From: Nitrospira sp. BO4
GTDB lineage: Bacteria; Nitrospirota; Nitrospiria; Nitrospirales; Nitrospiraceae
Assembly (NCBI GenBank): GCA_030144965.1
Contig: JAMPUU010000024.1
Coordinates: 1 to 64,000 of the forward strand
DNA length: 64,000 nt
Direction: 5' to 3'
Every line of letters starts with the position of its first letter. Within the stretch, counting starts at the first letter, position 1. Positions 1 through 8,646 of this stretch are shown here, piece by piece. The translations under genes and the position numbers were made by a program. Below the pieces are notes generated by a model. That model worked only from the letters and a program-made list of their open reading frames with translations. It ran no database searches and was not told where the DNA came from.

Positions 1-84
1 CAGCCAGCCCAACTTCACCGGCTTCGAGTCATACCACTGTGAAATATCGTACCCTTTGTCAGCAGTCGCCTGAGGTGATGCCAT
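1..84 (-). CDS. N-terminus of an unidentified protein (runs off the left edge)
   Basis: An ATG at 84 on the minus strand opens a frame that stays open for 28 codons to the window edge, beginning MASPQATADKGYDISQWYDS. It is preceded by a textbook Shine-Dalgarno (AAGGAGGT, 91-98) with 6 nt spacing, which makes it a convincing gene start although the rest lies outside. The visible part is hydrophilic and ends KPVKLGWL, as membrane proteins often do just before a first helix, but no family can be named. It lies 276 bp downstream of the two-component pair on the same strand. The gap (85-360) holds no gene, only a short inverted repeat GGCAC/GTGCC at 268-285 that could be a regulatory site. Confidence 0.6.
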   Translation of the reverse strand, partial: MASPQATADKGYDISQWYDSKPVKLGWL

Positions 85-90
85 GTCTAG

Positions 91-98
91 ACCTCCTT
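91..98 (-). promoter_or_regulatory. Strong ribosome binding site
   Basis: AAGGAGGT on the minus strand, six bases before the ATG at 84. It decides the start of the truncated gene at the left edge. Confidence 0.7.
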
Positions 99-360
99 GT
101 TTAGTACGAATGTGCAAGCTTGAATTTTTAGATGTACATACCGATAGGAAGAGATCCCGACTCTGGGTATCGACACCAGCCACTGCCCCGGGTCTCTGCC
201 TCCATAAGCCGCCACGACCTCTGCTCCTTTCGTTGAAAGAACGGCGGGTACGTTTAATATTTAGCAGGGCACCGTTTCATGTGCCATTAGGTACTTGCCT
301 AAAGTACGAGAGGAAATTCCATGGGCAGGAATTTGGGAAAAACTCAAAACGAGCTTCAAG

Positions 361-1008
361 CTATTCGGATGAAGGGGTGAGACCGTGGGCCAGCGCGTAC
401 TTTGTCAGTTCAGCCGTCGTATGGAGGCGAAGCTGCTCCATCAGCTTTGCCTTGTGATATTCGACCGTCTTCGGAGAGAGACCGAGCGTTGAAGCGATTT
501 CTTTCAGCGTCAGCCCTTCGGCCACTAGCTGTAAGATTTCCCGCTGGCGTGCCGGCAAGCGATCCTGACTGCCACTATCCGGCTCCGTTTCAGAGATTGC
601 GGATTGAACAAGATCCTTTGCAATCAAAGAAGTGACGTAATAATTGCCCTTCTTCACCGCATCTATCGCCTGTGACAGCTCGGACCCGGCCGACCGTTTC
701 AGCAGGTAGGCTGATGCGCCGGCCTTGAAGGCTTGATTGACGTAGTCCGGATCGGCATGGACAGTCACAAAAATCAATCGAGCCTGGGGAACTATTTTTC
801 GCAAGCGGCGCGCCGCATCGAGACCATTCAGTTGCGGCATCGAAATATCCATCACCACGATATCCGGCCGCAACCGTTTCGCCGCATCCAGCAGAGACCG
901 GCCATCTTCTACGGCGCCCACGACCTGACAATGCTCTTCCAGCAGCTTTTTGAATCCTTCCAATACTAATGCATGATCATCCGCCAAGAGGACACGAGGC
1001 TTGCTCAT
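361..1008 (-). CDS. LuxR/NarL-family response regulator
   Basis: A 215-residue two-domain regulator: an N-terminal receiver (about 1-120) and a C-terminal LuxR-type helix-turn-helix (about 150-205). The receiver shows the acidic pair D10-D11, the phospho-acceptor D54 in VVMDISMP, and the switch lysine in LLKR. The output domain contains LPARQREILQLVAEGLTLKEI followed by LSPKTVEYH, the NarL/DegU recognition-helix pattern. It should bind DNA once phosphorylated by its partner kinase. The ATG at 1008 is chosen because it overlaps the kinase stop codon as ATGA; a longer frame to 1035 exists but ignores this coupling. Target genes cannot be read from the sequence, though the gene truncated at the left edge is the nearest downstream candidate. 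Confidence 0.93.
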   Translation of the reverse strand: MSKPRVLLADDHALVLEGFKKLLEEHCQVVGAVEDGRSLLDAAKRLRPDIVVMDISMPQLNGLDAARRLRKIVPQARLIFVTVHADPDYVNQAFKAGASAYLLKRSAGSELSQAIDAVKKGNYYVTSLIAKDLVQSAISETEPDSGSQDRLPARQREILQLVAEGLTLKEIASTLGLSPKTVEYHKAKLMEQLRLHTTAELTKYALAHGLTPSSE

Positions 1009-2105
1009 GCACGCTCCTGTTTCAACGGTACCCAAGCACAGACACGTGTTCCCTCTCCCGGTGTCGATTGGATATCGAAGGTTCCGGCAACCAAGGATAC
1101 GCGTTCCCTCATGCTCAATAGGCCGAGACTTCCTCGCCGGCCGTCGTCACGATTCACGTCAAATCCCACTCCATCATCACTCACCAGAAGTTGAAGGCCG
1201 TCTCGCAATCGCCGAAGCTCAACTTGAACATTGTTTGCCCTGGCATGGCGGGAAATATTCGCCAAGGCTTCTTGGGCCAAGCGGTAGAAACAGGTGACAA
1301 CGTCCTGCGCCAAGTGCTTCGGGATGTCTTTGCAGACGAACCGGGCGTTGAGACCGGTACGGGCCTGGAAATCATCGACGAGGCGTCGGAGCGCAATGGA
1401 TAAACCAAGATCGTCAAGAATGGATGGGTGAAACTGATACGCCAGGCGGCGAACATCTTCGGAAAGCTCGACAATGCGGGTCTGAATGGCGTGCACCGTT
1501 CTGACGGTACCGTCGGAAGCGTGCGAGAGCTGCTGCTCCAACATTTCGATGTCGATCGACAAAAGCGCCAAGCGTTGATTGATGTCATCATGCAGATCGC
1601 GCGAAATTCGCCGTCGCTCATCCTCCTGTAGGCGAAGAAGCTGCGAGGCAAGCACGTGTAGGTCCCGCCGGTTGGCTTCGAGCGATTGTTCGGTATCAAT
1701 TCGCTTCGATACCTCGCTGACGAGCGCGTTGTTGACGGCCATAAGCTCTTCGCTGCGCGCGTGCAGGCGCGCTGCCCAGCCTTCATCGCGTCGCTGGAGT
1801 TCTTCTTCGCGTTCACGACGTTGTAAAAGGTACCAAATGGGCAGCCCGATCAACGCCATGCTAAAGACCCGAGTCACCAAGGGCTTCCACGACGGTTCAT
1901 CGATAGCTTGAGGTGAGAGGGCGGTGGCATTTTCCCGTGCCGCCGACATGAGGTGTTCCATCTCAAACGTTGTCGCTATTGGTTGAGGAAATAACGAGAG
2001 AAAAGATTTCGCAACTTCGGTGGGAAGATGGAAGATAAGCAATCCAACTATCAATGCGGCGATACCGGCGGCAAACGCCCCCGTTCTAACGCGCGGGACA
2101 GGCAT
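1005..2105 (-). CDS. Sensor histidine kinase (HisKA_3 / NarX-DegS type)
   Basis: A 366-residue membrane kinase. One hydrophobic helix lies near residues 12-28 and a second near 80-95, flanking an extracytoplasmic segment of about 50 residues with no recognisable sensor fold. A coiled-coil-like stretch follows, then the HisKA_3 phospho-acceptor region (RRRISRDLHDDINQRLALLS, His in DLHDD) and a HATPase_c domain with DDGVGFD and a glycine-rich GSLGLLSMRERV. It belongs to the family that pairs with LuxR-type regulators, and it overlaps its regulator by 4 bp. The stimulus is unknown. The lack of PAS, GAF or HAMP domains suggests sensing by the short periplasmic loop or the membrane itself. Confidence 0.92.
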   Translation of the reverse strand: MPVPRVRTGAFAAGIAALIVGLLIFHLPTEVAKSFLSLFPQPIATTFEMEHLMSAARENATALSPQAIDEPSWKPLVTRVFSMALIGLPIWYLLQRREREEELQRRDEGWAARLHARSEELMAVNNALVSEVSKRIDTEQSLEANRRDLHVLASQLLRLQEDERRRISRDLHDDINQRLALLSIDIEMLEQQLSHASDGTVRTVHAIQTRIVELSEDVRRLAYQFHPSILDDLGLSIALRRLVDDFQARTGLNARFVCKDIPKHLAQDVVTCFYRLAQEALANISRHARANNVQVELRRLRDGLQLLVSDDGVGFDVNRDDGRRGSLGLLSMRERVSLVAGTFDIQSTPGEGTRVCAWVPLKQERA

Positions 2106-2384
2106 GGACTCATCCTACCTTTCCTGAATTATCCTCCTTCATGGCCGGCCAATCAAGAAGGACAGACATGGAAACACAGAGTTTTTCGCCCCCCGTGGGA
2201 TCATGAACTTTGCTTTGTGCGGATCAATCTCGCTATACTAGTTGCTCATCATACCGCTAGTTTGTCTTCCAGCATCAATACCTTGGAGCCTCGGCTTCAT
2301 GGACTACCGAGATCGCCGTCCGCATCAACCTCGAAGGTGCTGCTCGTTCATGACGTAGAAGCGCTCTCAATCGGAGGCCGCGAT

Positions 2385-3749
2385 ATGAGCGTGCGTATTC
2401 GGCGTCGGATCTTGTGGGATCATCTTCGTAGCGCACTCTGGGTCATGCCGACCGTGTCTGTCGTGATTTTCCTGGTCGCGGGTGCGGTATTGTCTCATGT
2501 GTCCATCGGCGACAACTCCCCTTTACGATTGCTGGTCTTCCAGGGTACGCCCGAAGACGCTCGGCAAATGCTGATCGTCGTGTCGTCCACGATGATCACG
2601 GTGACCGGGCTGGTGTTTGCGCTGACGATCATCGCCTTGCAGATCGCCTCGGGGCAGTATTCCCCCCGGTTGCTGCGCAATTTCATGCGAGACCGGGGGA
2701 CGCAGTTCGTCCTGAGCGTCTTCGTGGGGGCCTTCGCATATAGCACGGCAGGACTACATACCGTCGGGGTCCAGAATCCCGACGAGGCGGCGTTCATGCC
2801 CCGGCTGGCCGTCTCTGGATCGCTTGGGCTTGCATTGGCAAGCTTGGGCGTACTGATCTACTTCATCCACCACCTTTCTTCCTCAATTCAGATCGACACG
2901 ATCATGAGCATGATCGTGCGCGAAACCTTGCAAGTTATTGACGACCTCTGCCCTGACCAGATCGGCAGTCCGGAATCTGAGGAGCGCTGCCCGGATCCAC
3001 CCGCCTGGGCCATTCCTCTACCGTCCCACTGCTCCGGATACATTCAAGAGGTCAGCCCTCAAGCGCTCGTCCACACTGCAACGGAGAAGGACCTGATTAT
3101 TCGGCTTGTCAAATCGGTGGGGCATCACGTGATCGCCGGGACGCCGATTGCTTGGGCTTGGCACCCATCGGCCGATCATCCGTCGCCCGATCCTGAACTT
3201 GAAAAGGCAATCCGCGACTCGGTCCAGATCGGGTTCGAGCGGACGATGCTGCAAGATGTTCCCTTCGGCATCCGCCGCTTGGTCGATATCGGTAACAGAG
3301 CATTGTCCTCGGCAATCAACGACCCCTACACAGCGACCCAGGCCGTGCACCACTTGTCGGAAGTCCTCTGCGTTCTGGCTCGCCGACGGTTGGGCGACCG
3401 GCTGTACCGTGACGAGCAGGGCACGGTGCGTGTGGCGATTCCGTTCCCGGGTTTTGCGGATTACCTGCAGCTCAGCACCGGACAAATCCGTCGGTTCGGG
3501 GCGAAGGAGCCGACCGTCGTGCGGAGCCTGATCCAGCTTCTCAAGAACGTGTGTACGAGCACCGCAAGCCAGGATCGGCGCGCGGCCGCCGCCAGGCACA
3601 TCCGGTTGGCGTTGGAGGGAGCCAAGCGTGAGATCGCCCAGGCAGCCGACGCAGAGAGCTTGCTGGCGTATGGGGATGAGGTACTTCGCGCACTTGCTGC
3701 AGGCCATCCAGAGTCAGCCCGCAGCTCCATACACGATTCGATTCTGTAG
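2385..3749 (+). CDS. DUF2254 family membrane protein
   Basis: A 454-residue protein. N-terminal hydrophobic segments (roughly residues 15-40, 70-90, 110-130 and 140-165) are followed by a soluble C-terminal half. The block SSAINDPYTATQAVHHLSEV and the segment around RNFMRDRGTQ match what I know of the DUF2254 family, predicted inner-membrane proteins of unknown function widespread in proteobacteria and Nitrospira. The frame is open for 119 codons further upstream, but ATG 2385 has GGAGG at 2373-2377 with 7 nt spacing, and family members begin at this RRRILWDHLRSALW region. It is divergent from the two-component pair. Function is unknown; channel or mechanosensory roles have been proposed only by analogy. 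Confidence 0.82.
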   Translation: MSVRIRRRILWDHLRSALWVMPTVSVVIFLVAGAVLSHVSIGDNSPLRLLVFQGTPEDARQMLIVVSSTMITVTGLVFALTIIALQIASGQYSPRLLRNFMRDRGTQFVLSVFVGAFAYSTAGLHTVGVQNPDEAAFMPRLAVSGSLGLALASLGVLIYFIHHLSSSIQIDTIMSMIVRETLQVIDDLCPDQIGSPESEERCPDPPAWAIPLPSHCSGYIQEVSPQALVHTATEKDLIIRLVKSVGHHVIAGTPIAWAWHPSADHPSPDPELEKAIRDSVQIGFERTMLQDVPFGIRRLVDIGNRALSSAINDPYTATQAVHHLSEVLCVLARRRLGDRLYRDEQGTVRVAIPFPGFADYLQLSTGQIRRFGAKEPTVVRSLIQLLKNVCTSTASQDRRAAAARHIRLALEGAKREIAQAADAESLLAYGDEVLRALAAGHPESARSSIHDSIL

Positions 3750-3972
3750 GGCTCGTGGAGCAGAGCTTCCTGGATCCTTCATCTCTCCTAAAAGTGAGCA
3801 ATTTTGACCAGTCTGCCAAATTCTGCCCAGGCATACTTCGATTGAATTCTCTTTGGTTTTTCTGAAAAGAGACTGGAACCGAGGTGCGGGTGACGTGACC
3901 CGGCGTTGTCCCGACGACAAAGCACACTTCGCAGTGTAGCCCGTAGGAACCATTCCACGTTGGGAGGCCGGT

Positions 3973-5607
3973 ATGCTCGTTTACCTGATCCACGTTCGCG
4001 ATCCACAGTTCTACGCACTACCCGCTAAAACACGCGCCACGAACGGCAATATTCGCGTCATGGGGTTTCCTCCCATCGGCATCATGTCGTTGTCGTCCGT
4101 CATCAAGCAGGCAGGACACGAATGTGTGATGTTCGATCAGGCCAACCCCGACACCCCGAACCAAGTCATTATCGATCAAATCAATCGAGAGCAACCGGCG
4201 CTCGTCGGCCTCAGTTTTCTCAGTACCACGAGCTATCCCTACGCCAAGATGCTTGCATGGGAGATTCGTGCAACCAATCGGGCTGTGAAGCTCGCGTTCG
4301 GCGGTGTGTTCGCCAGCCTGAATGCGCCATTGGTGAAATTGCAATGTCCCGAAGTTGATTATGTATGTCGGGGGGACGGTGAACAGTTGCTGCTCGATCT
4401 GCTGGCGAACTTCGAGAACCCGCAAGATGTCGCGGGTCTGACGTGGATGAAGAACGGGCAGGTCGTCCACAATCCCAATCGCTCCATGGAGCGGCAACTG
4501 GATCAGTGGCCCTTCCCGGATCGTGAGAGTTTGAAACTCGACTATGTCGAGTCCATGCCATTAGATGTACCCGTGGTTCTCTCGATGAGACGGTTCACGA
4601 CCATGCAAACCTCTCGAGGGTGCCCCTGGCCCTGTATTTTTTGCGACATTCCGATCTTCAACGAAGGGAAATGGCGAGCCCGTAGCCCACAGCATGTGGT
4701 CGCGGAACTCAAGTATCTGGAAAAACTTGGCTATGAGTCCGTCGGTTTTGTCGACGATCATTTCCTGCTCCAGCCCAAGCGAATCGAGGCGATTTGCAAC
4801 GGGATCATGGAAGCAAAGCTGTCGATCCGATGGGGCATTGAGGGGCGTGTGGATTCTGTCGCCCAACATCTGTTTCCGGCCATGGCGAAGGCCAATTGCG
4901 GCGCCATGATGTTCGGCATCGAGAGCGGCAGCCAGAAGATTCTCGATCGCTTGAAAAAGGAACAGACGCTGGACCAGGTCACCACCGCCGTCAAGAATGC
5001 AAAAAAGGCCGGCGTGGAGATCGTGCACGGATTTTTCACGGTGGGCAATCCGGACGAGACGATTGAGGATATGGAGGCCACCTTCGACTTCGCATCAGCC
5101 CTTCCCCTCGATACCTTCGGGTTCAACCGGCTTTGTGTCTATCGGGGCACACCCTTGTGGCAGGAATACGTCAAACGCGGGCTGGTCAACGAATCCACGG
5201 ATTGGTTCAAATATTTTAAATGTTCAGAAATCGATCCAACCTGTCTCTCAGGTGAAACCATCAACCGCGTGCGACAAGCAGGAATCAAAAAACTGTTTCT
5301 CTATAAACTCATCCATTACCCCGTCCAGACCTTTCAGCTCCTCCGCCGCTTCTTTCGCTATATGCCGGTGCGTGACGTGGTCTATCTTCTCCTCAAGCCC
5401 TTCATGGGTCAGAAGAAAGGTGCTACCAAAGCCGAAGTGGTCTCGCGTTTGGTCGAGCACGCCGACATGAAAGATGCCGCGGCGCAGCTGACCCAGGTGG
5501 CGGATGACATGCTCCACAACGTGTTCGAAGCCTCGCGTCTCGAACGTCTGCGGATTCAGCAAGCAGCAGAAGGTTCACGTGAACTTCCGATGGTCCAAAC
5601 CAGGTAG
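3973..5607 (+). CDS. B12-binding-domain radical SAM protein
   Basis: A 544-residue protein. The N-terminal third (about 25-150) is a cobalamin-binding-like Rossmann domain (GFPPIGIMSLSSVIKQAGHE, then PALVGLSFLSTT and GGVFASL). The radical SAM core begins with C217-x3-C221-x2-C224 and carries the conserved GVDDHF-like and MMFGIESGSQ strands. Related enzymes with this layout (BchE, HpnJ-type and other lipid or tetrapyrrole modifiers) carry out radical methylations, cyclisations or rearrangements on poorly activated carbons. The C-terminal 130 residues are basic and hydrophobic (FQLLRRFFRYMPVRDVVYLLL), suggesting membrane association and a lipid-like substrate; that is inference. It is monocistronic, preceded by GGAGG at 3963-3967. 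The 223-bp gap upstream (3750-3972) holds no ORF or riboswitch that I can recognise. Confidence 0.88.
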   Translation: MLVYLIHVRDPQFYALPAKTRATNGNIRVMGFPPIGIMSLSSVIKQAGHECVMFDQANPDTPNQVIIDQINREQPALVGLSFLSTTSYPYAKMLAWEIRATNRAVKLAFGGVFASLNAPLVKLQCPEVDYVCRGDGEQLLLDLLANFENPQDVAGLTWMKNGQVVHNPNRSMERQLDQWPFPDRESLKLDYVESMPLDVPVVLSMRRFTTMQTSRGCPWPCIFCDIPIFNEGKWRARSPQHVVAELKYLEKLGYESVGFVDDHFLLQPKRIEAICNGIMEAKLSIRWGIEGRVDSVAQHLFPAMAKANCGAMMFGIESGSQKILDRLKKEQTLDQVTTAVKNAKKAGVEIVHGFFTVGNPDETIEDMEATFDFASALPLDTFGFNRLCVYRGTPLWQEYVKRGLVNESTDWFKYFKCSEIDPTCLSGETINRVRQAGIKKLFLYKLIHYPVQTFQLLRRFFRYMPVRDVVYLLLKPFMGQKKGATKAEVVSRLVEHADMKDAAAQLTQVADDMLHNVFEASRLERLRIQQAAEGSRELPMVQTR

Positions 5608-5705
5608 GACTGACACGGTTATTCCGCAGACGCGCTGGTAAATCAGAAAGCCTCCGGTATAGTTTCTCTATCGCAAGAACGTGTGCAGTAGTACCCCGAG
5701 CGAAG

Positions 5706-5722
5706 AGCGGCGCGTAGCCGCT
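5706..5722. other. Short perfect stem-loop downstream of the radical SAM gene
   Basis: AGCGGC (5706-5711) and GCCGCT (5717-5722) form a six-base GC-rich stem around a five-base loop. No T-run follows, so it is not a classical rho-independent terminator. It could stabilise the end of the radical SAM transcript. Confidence 0.35.
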
Positions 5723-5749
5723 ACCGAATACAACCGGCCAAAGGAGCCC

Positions 5750-5776
5750 TTGACATCAGCCCCCGTGATGTATAAT
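5750..5776 (+). promoter_or_regulatory. Sigma70-like promoter of the cytochrome-like lipoprotein gene
   Basis: Consensus TTGACA at 5750-5755 and consensus TATAAT at 5771-5776. The spacer is only 15 nt, shorter than the usual 17. A transcript would start near 5783, giving a leader of about 35 nt before the ATG at 5818. Confidence 0.5.
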
Positions 5777-5817
5777 CAGGCACCCTACTCACATAACGCC
5801 ATACAGCACGTGCGGAG

Positions 5818-6747
5818 ATGAGTGCCAGGTATTCTGGAACAACAGGGAGTTTTCTCAGATCATATGTCATGGCCTCGGTCTGCCTACTCCTCGCAGGCTG
5901 CTTGTTCGTCGAGCCACCGAAAGAAGCGGGGAACTCCCGATCGCCTGGTGCAACTCAGACAGCGATCTTGGGCGTCACGGTCGAAGGCGATTACATGGAA
6001 TCGTGCCGCGCGAGAGGTGTGCCGGTTCCACCTGATTGGAAGCAGTCTTCCTCCGAATGGGAAAGCCACGGCAATCTCAAGACCATCCTGCTGACGCCCA
6101 ATAGTCCGGAGCAGGCACCGGTCGATCACACTGCATTCGCAAGCGTCTGGTCGTACGCCTCACCAAACGTGAGAGGCGCCTGCATCGCGCTTGGACGAAA
6201 TGGTGGATCATTCCAGATTATCTGTCAAAGCGCCACGACAGGGCATGCCTGTTTTTGGGGAAACGACCCGAGTTCATCGCGTACACAGTGGACACCCGAG
6301 GCAACCGAGGTACAGCTATCTTCGCTCCGAGACCCCGTCCAAGGATTCGCTCTCGGGACTGTGGCGTGCACCGAATGTCATCGCGGGAACAACGCATTCT
6401 TGGTCGCCCCTGACGATCCCACCTGGGCAACGGTGTTGAGACCTGAGCGCGTACGCCCGACATTTACCACCCGTGTCGAGCAGTCGCCGCAACAGGGATG
6501 GTTAACGTTCGGCGCAACAACAATATCCTATCCGCGCTTTATCCCGGTCGGCGGGAAATCCGTGGCCCTGAACAACCCATTGCCGACCACGACCGGATGT
6601 TCAGGATCGTGTCACGAGTCTCATTTTGAGATCTTAGAAAAAAACCATACGGTAGAAGGCTATGTTCGGGCGCCACGGCCCATGGGCCCGAACTGCGCCC
6701 ACGATTCACCGCCGGATGATCCGGTTAGGAATTGCTACCAGCACTAA
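5818..6747 (+). CDS. Putative heme-binding lipoprotein
   Basis: A 309-residue exported lipoprotein: basic N-region, hydrophobic stretch, then lipobox LAGC at 25-28 with C28 as acylated cysteine. One canonical c-heme motif, CTECH (184-188), is present, and a second atypical CSGSCH (CX3CH, 261-266) lies near the C-terminus. Additional cysteines are at 63, 122, 136, 145, 293 and 306. No characterised family is recognised; a periplasmic or outer-membrane electron-transfer role is inferred from the heme site alone. The start at 5818 keeps arginines in the signal-peptide N-region; the internal ATG at 5869 would remove them. It is preceded by its own consensus promoter and convergent with the next gene. 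Confidence 0.65.
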   Translation: MSARYSGTTGSFLRSYVMASVCLLLAGCLFVEPPKEAGNSRSPGATQTAILGVTVEGDYMESCRARGVPVPPDWKQSSSEWESHGNLKTILLTPNSPEQAPVDHTAFASVWSYASPNVRGACIALGRNGGSFQIICQSATTGHACFWGNDPSSSRTQWTPEATEVQLSSLRDPVQGFALGTVACTECHRGNNAFLVAPDDPTWATVLRPERVRPTFTTRVEQSPQQGWLTFGATTISYPRFIPVGGKSVALNNPLPTTTGCSGSCHESHFEILEKNHTVEGYVRAPRPMGPNCAHDSPPDDPVRNCYQH

Positions 6748-6869
6748 CCGTCGCTTCACCATTTCGCAGGCGTTCTTCGCCTTTGTCTGTCCATCAACTG
6801 GTCTGCTCGATAACCGAACCACGGCATCGTCACTGCGACCATCCCAATTCCCACTGCATTTCCGGCCCC

Positions 6870-7397
6870 CTAGAATCGGCCGGACATCTTTTCGGCCAAT
6901 GGAAATAATTTGTCGATAGGAACCATGTCCGACTTGTTGTTCACCGTGATTTCAATGGCCGCCATTGCTTTGTCTTTGTTCACCGTACAGGTGGTGTTAT
7001 AGCCTATCTGCTCCTTTCCGGCTGGCGGAACCAACGTGGAGCAAACAATGGGTCCGGCGGTTTTTACTTCAATCTGTACCCCCATGTTTTTCATCATTTC
7101 CAGACCGGCCTTTTCCTTGCGGCCTGATCGGTCTCTCCCAGGATCAAGGCCGTTCACTAACCGCAGCAGGACTTTGGCGCTTGGCGCTTCTCCTGCGCAG
7201 AGTTCGGCACGTCCTCCCGGCATTGATTGGCCGGCATTCAACGTGACGGTCGACCCAAGAACGGATTCAATATCCGACGACGTGACCAAACTACAAGCTT
7301 TGCCGCTTTCGGAGGACAAAACCGGCTGTGAAAGTATCGCGATCACCGTACCTACCAGTACAGTTCCACTCATCAATCGGACAAGAAGTGGTATCAT
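6870..7397 (-). CDS. Small secreted protein, DUF3558-like
   Basis: A 175-residue protein with an N-terminal signal peptide (hydrophobic about 5-25, likely cleavage after VLSS). The mature part opens with ACSLVTSSDIESVLGSTV, the pattern of DUF3558-type domains (cysteine, then LLT..D.....LG), and has two further cysteines that could form disulfides. The domain's function is unknown; such proteins are periplasmic or surface exposed. The gene stands alone, convergent with the heme lipoprotein gene and divergent from the CobW gene across 276 bp (7398-7673). That gap contains a GCCGG/CCGGC hairpin at 7511-7530 but no clear promoter. Confidence 0.6.
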   Translation of the reverse strand: MIPLLVRLMSGTVLVGTVIAILSQPVLSSESGKACSLVTSSDIESVLGSTVTLNAGQSMPGGRAELCAGEAPSAKVLLRLVNGLDPGRDRSGRKEKAGLEMMKNMGVQIEVKTAGPIVCSTLVPPAGKEQIGYNTTCTVNKDKAMAAIEITVNNKSDMVPIDKLFPLAEKMSGRF

Positions 7398-7673
7398 ACC
7401 TACCTCCTCGCTAGGCTGAAGCCCTGCATGCCGGTTCGACAGTCTCTTTCTATCTTACGACCAAGAAGCTAAGCGTCACACCATTTCAGGCTCCAAAATA
7501 CACTAGCCCGGCCGGATTTCTCCAGCCGGCAGGATGCATCACCTAATTTTTCATGATGGTCATCGCCCGATCAGAACGGCGTTAAATTTTCCGCCCAATG
7601 GCGGTATGGTCGATCCTCTTCAGGTTCTCGCCATATCCCGGTAGAATGTATAGTTGGATTATTGAGGAGGGAT

Positions 7674-8633
7674 ATGGCCTCGCTTCCCGTTCCGTTTTAT
7701 ATTCTCTGCGGTTCCCTTGGCGCGGGCAAGACCACGCTGTTGATGCGTTTGCTCGAATATTGGAAAGCGCAAGGACGGCGGACCGGTGTCCTCATGAACG
7801 AGGCAGGGGCGGTGAGCATCGATGGCCCTCGCGCCGGCACACTGGCCGAGCAGGTCATGAACCTGGCCGGAGGCTGCGTCTGTTGCGACACGAAAGAGGA
7901 CCTGTCTTGGGGAATCGCGCAACTGGTGCGCGATCATGGATCGAATGTTCTGATCCTGGAATGTTCCGGGCTCGCCGATCCCGCCGAAGTGATCGACGCG
8001 GTAACTGATGCTTATACGGCGCGGCTGGCTGCGCTTGAACGGGTGATTGCTCTCCTCCATCCTGTCTCGACGGAAGAGAGCCATTCCAGCGCCTATGTGA
8101 CGACCCAAGCGATCCGTTGTGCCGACGAACTGATCTTGAACAAGCGGGACCTCTACGTTCCTGGCCACTGGGAAAGGTTCCGCGACACCATTCTCGAACA
8201 AAATCCCTATGCCCGCCTCTGGGAAACGTCCCATGCGCGACTCGATGCCGCAGCCCTTCTGACGCCCCATCCATCGGCGAAACAGGCGGTGCCCACCAAT
8301 GTACTCTTCAGCAAGTCACGAGCGAGTTCCCTTCAACGGGCGGCTTACCATCCGATCGCGACCACAGTTCCACTACCGGGTCCGCTCATTCGCCGGCACT
8401 TCTTGGCGTGGATTAAAACTCTTCCGAAGGAACTGGAACGGGCGAAAGGCTACTTCCGATTTGCGAATGAACCGGAGCTGCAGGAATTTCAGTATGCGCC
8501 GCCTGGGCAGGCGACAATTGCGCCGCTCACCTTGTTGGATGAACCGGATCCGGCCCTGGTATTGATCGGCCGAGGATATGATATCGATCGTCTGCGAGCG
8601 GATCTTTTGGCGACGGTGGAGCAGCCGACATAG
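7674..8633 (+). CDS. CobW/G3E-family P-loop GTPase (metal-handling type)
   Basis: A 319-residue G3E GTPase. Walker A GSLGAGKTT lies at 13-21, the family's metal-binding signature GGCVCC follows about 50 residues later, then a Walker B-like LILECSGLADP and the guanine-specificity motif NKRD. A C-terminal CobW_C-like domain follows. Relatives insert Zn, Co or Ni into target proteins or act as zinc chaperones; the exact metal cannot be told. The frame extends to a TTG at 7662, but that stretch is itself the ribosome binding site (GAGGAGG, 7664-7670), so ATG 7674 is the start. A TonB receptor and His-rich protein lie 1-4 kb away, fitting a metal-homeostasis neighbourhood. Confidence 0.85.
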   Translation: MASLPVPFYILCGSLGAGKTTLLMRLLEYWKAQGRRTGVLMNEAGAVSIDGPRAGTLAEQVMNLAGGCVCCDTKEDLSWGIAQLVRDHGSNVLILECSGLADPAEVIDAVTDAYTARLAALERVIALLHPVSTEESHSSAYVTTQAIRCADELILNKRDLYVPGHWERFRDTILEQNPYARLWETSHARLDAAALLTPHPSAKQAVPTNVLFSKSRASSLQRAAYHPIATTVPLPGPLIRRHFLAWIKTLPKELERAKGYFRFANEPELQEFQYAPPGQATIAPLTLLDEPDPALVLIGRGYDIDRLRADLLATVEQPT

Positions 8634-8646
8634 TCCGCAGAATCCT

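Noticed and set aside
2028..2384. N-terminal extension of the DUF2254 frame
   Set aside because: The extension overlaps the divergent kinase gene, lacks a good ribosome binding site and does not resemble family N-termini.
3750..3972. Cobalamin or SAM riboswitch upstream of the radical SAM gene
   Set aside because: No B12 box or SAM-aptamer core could be found in the 223-bp leader.
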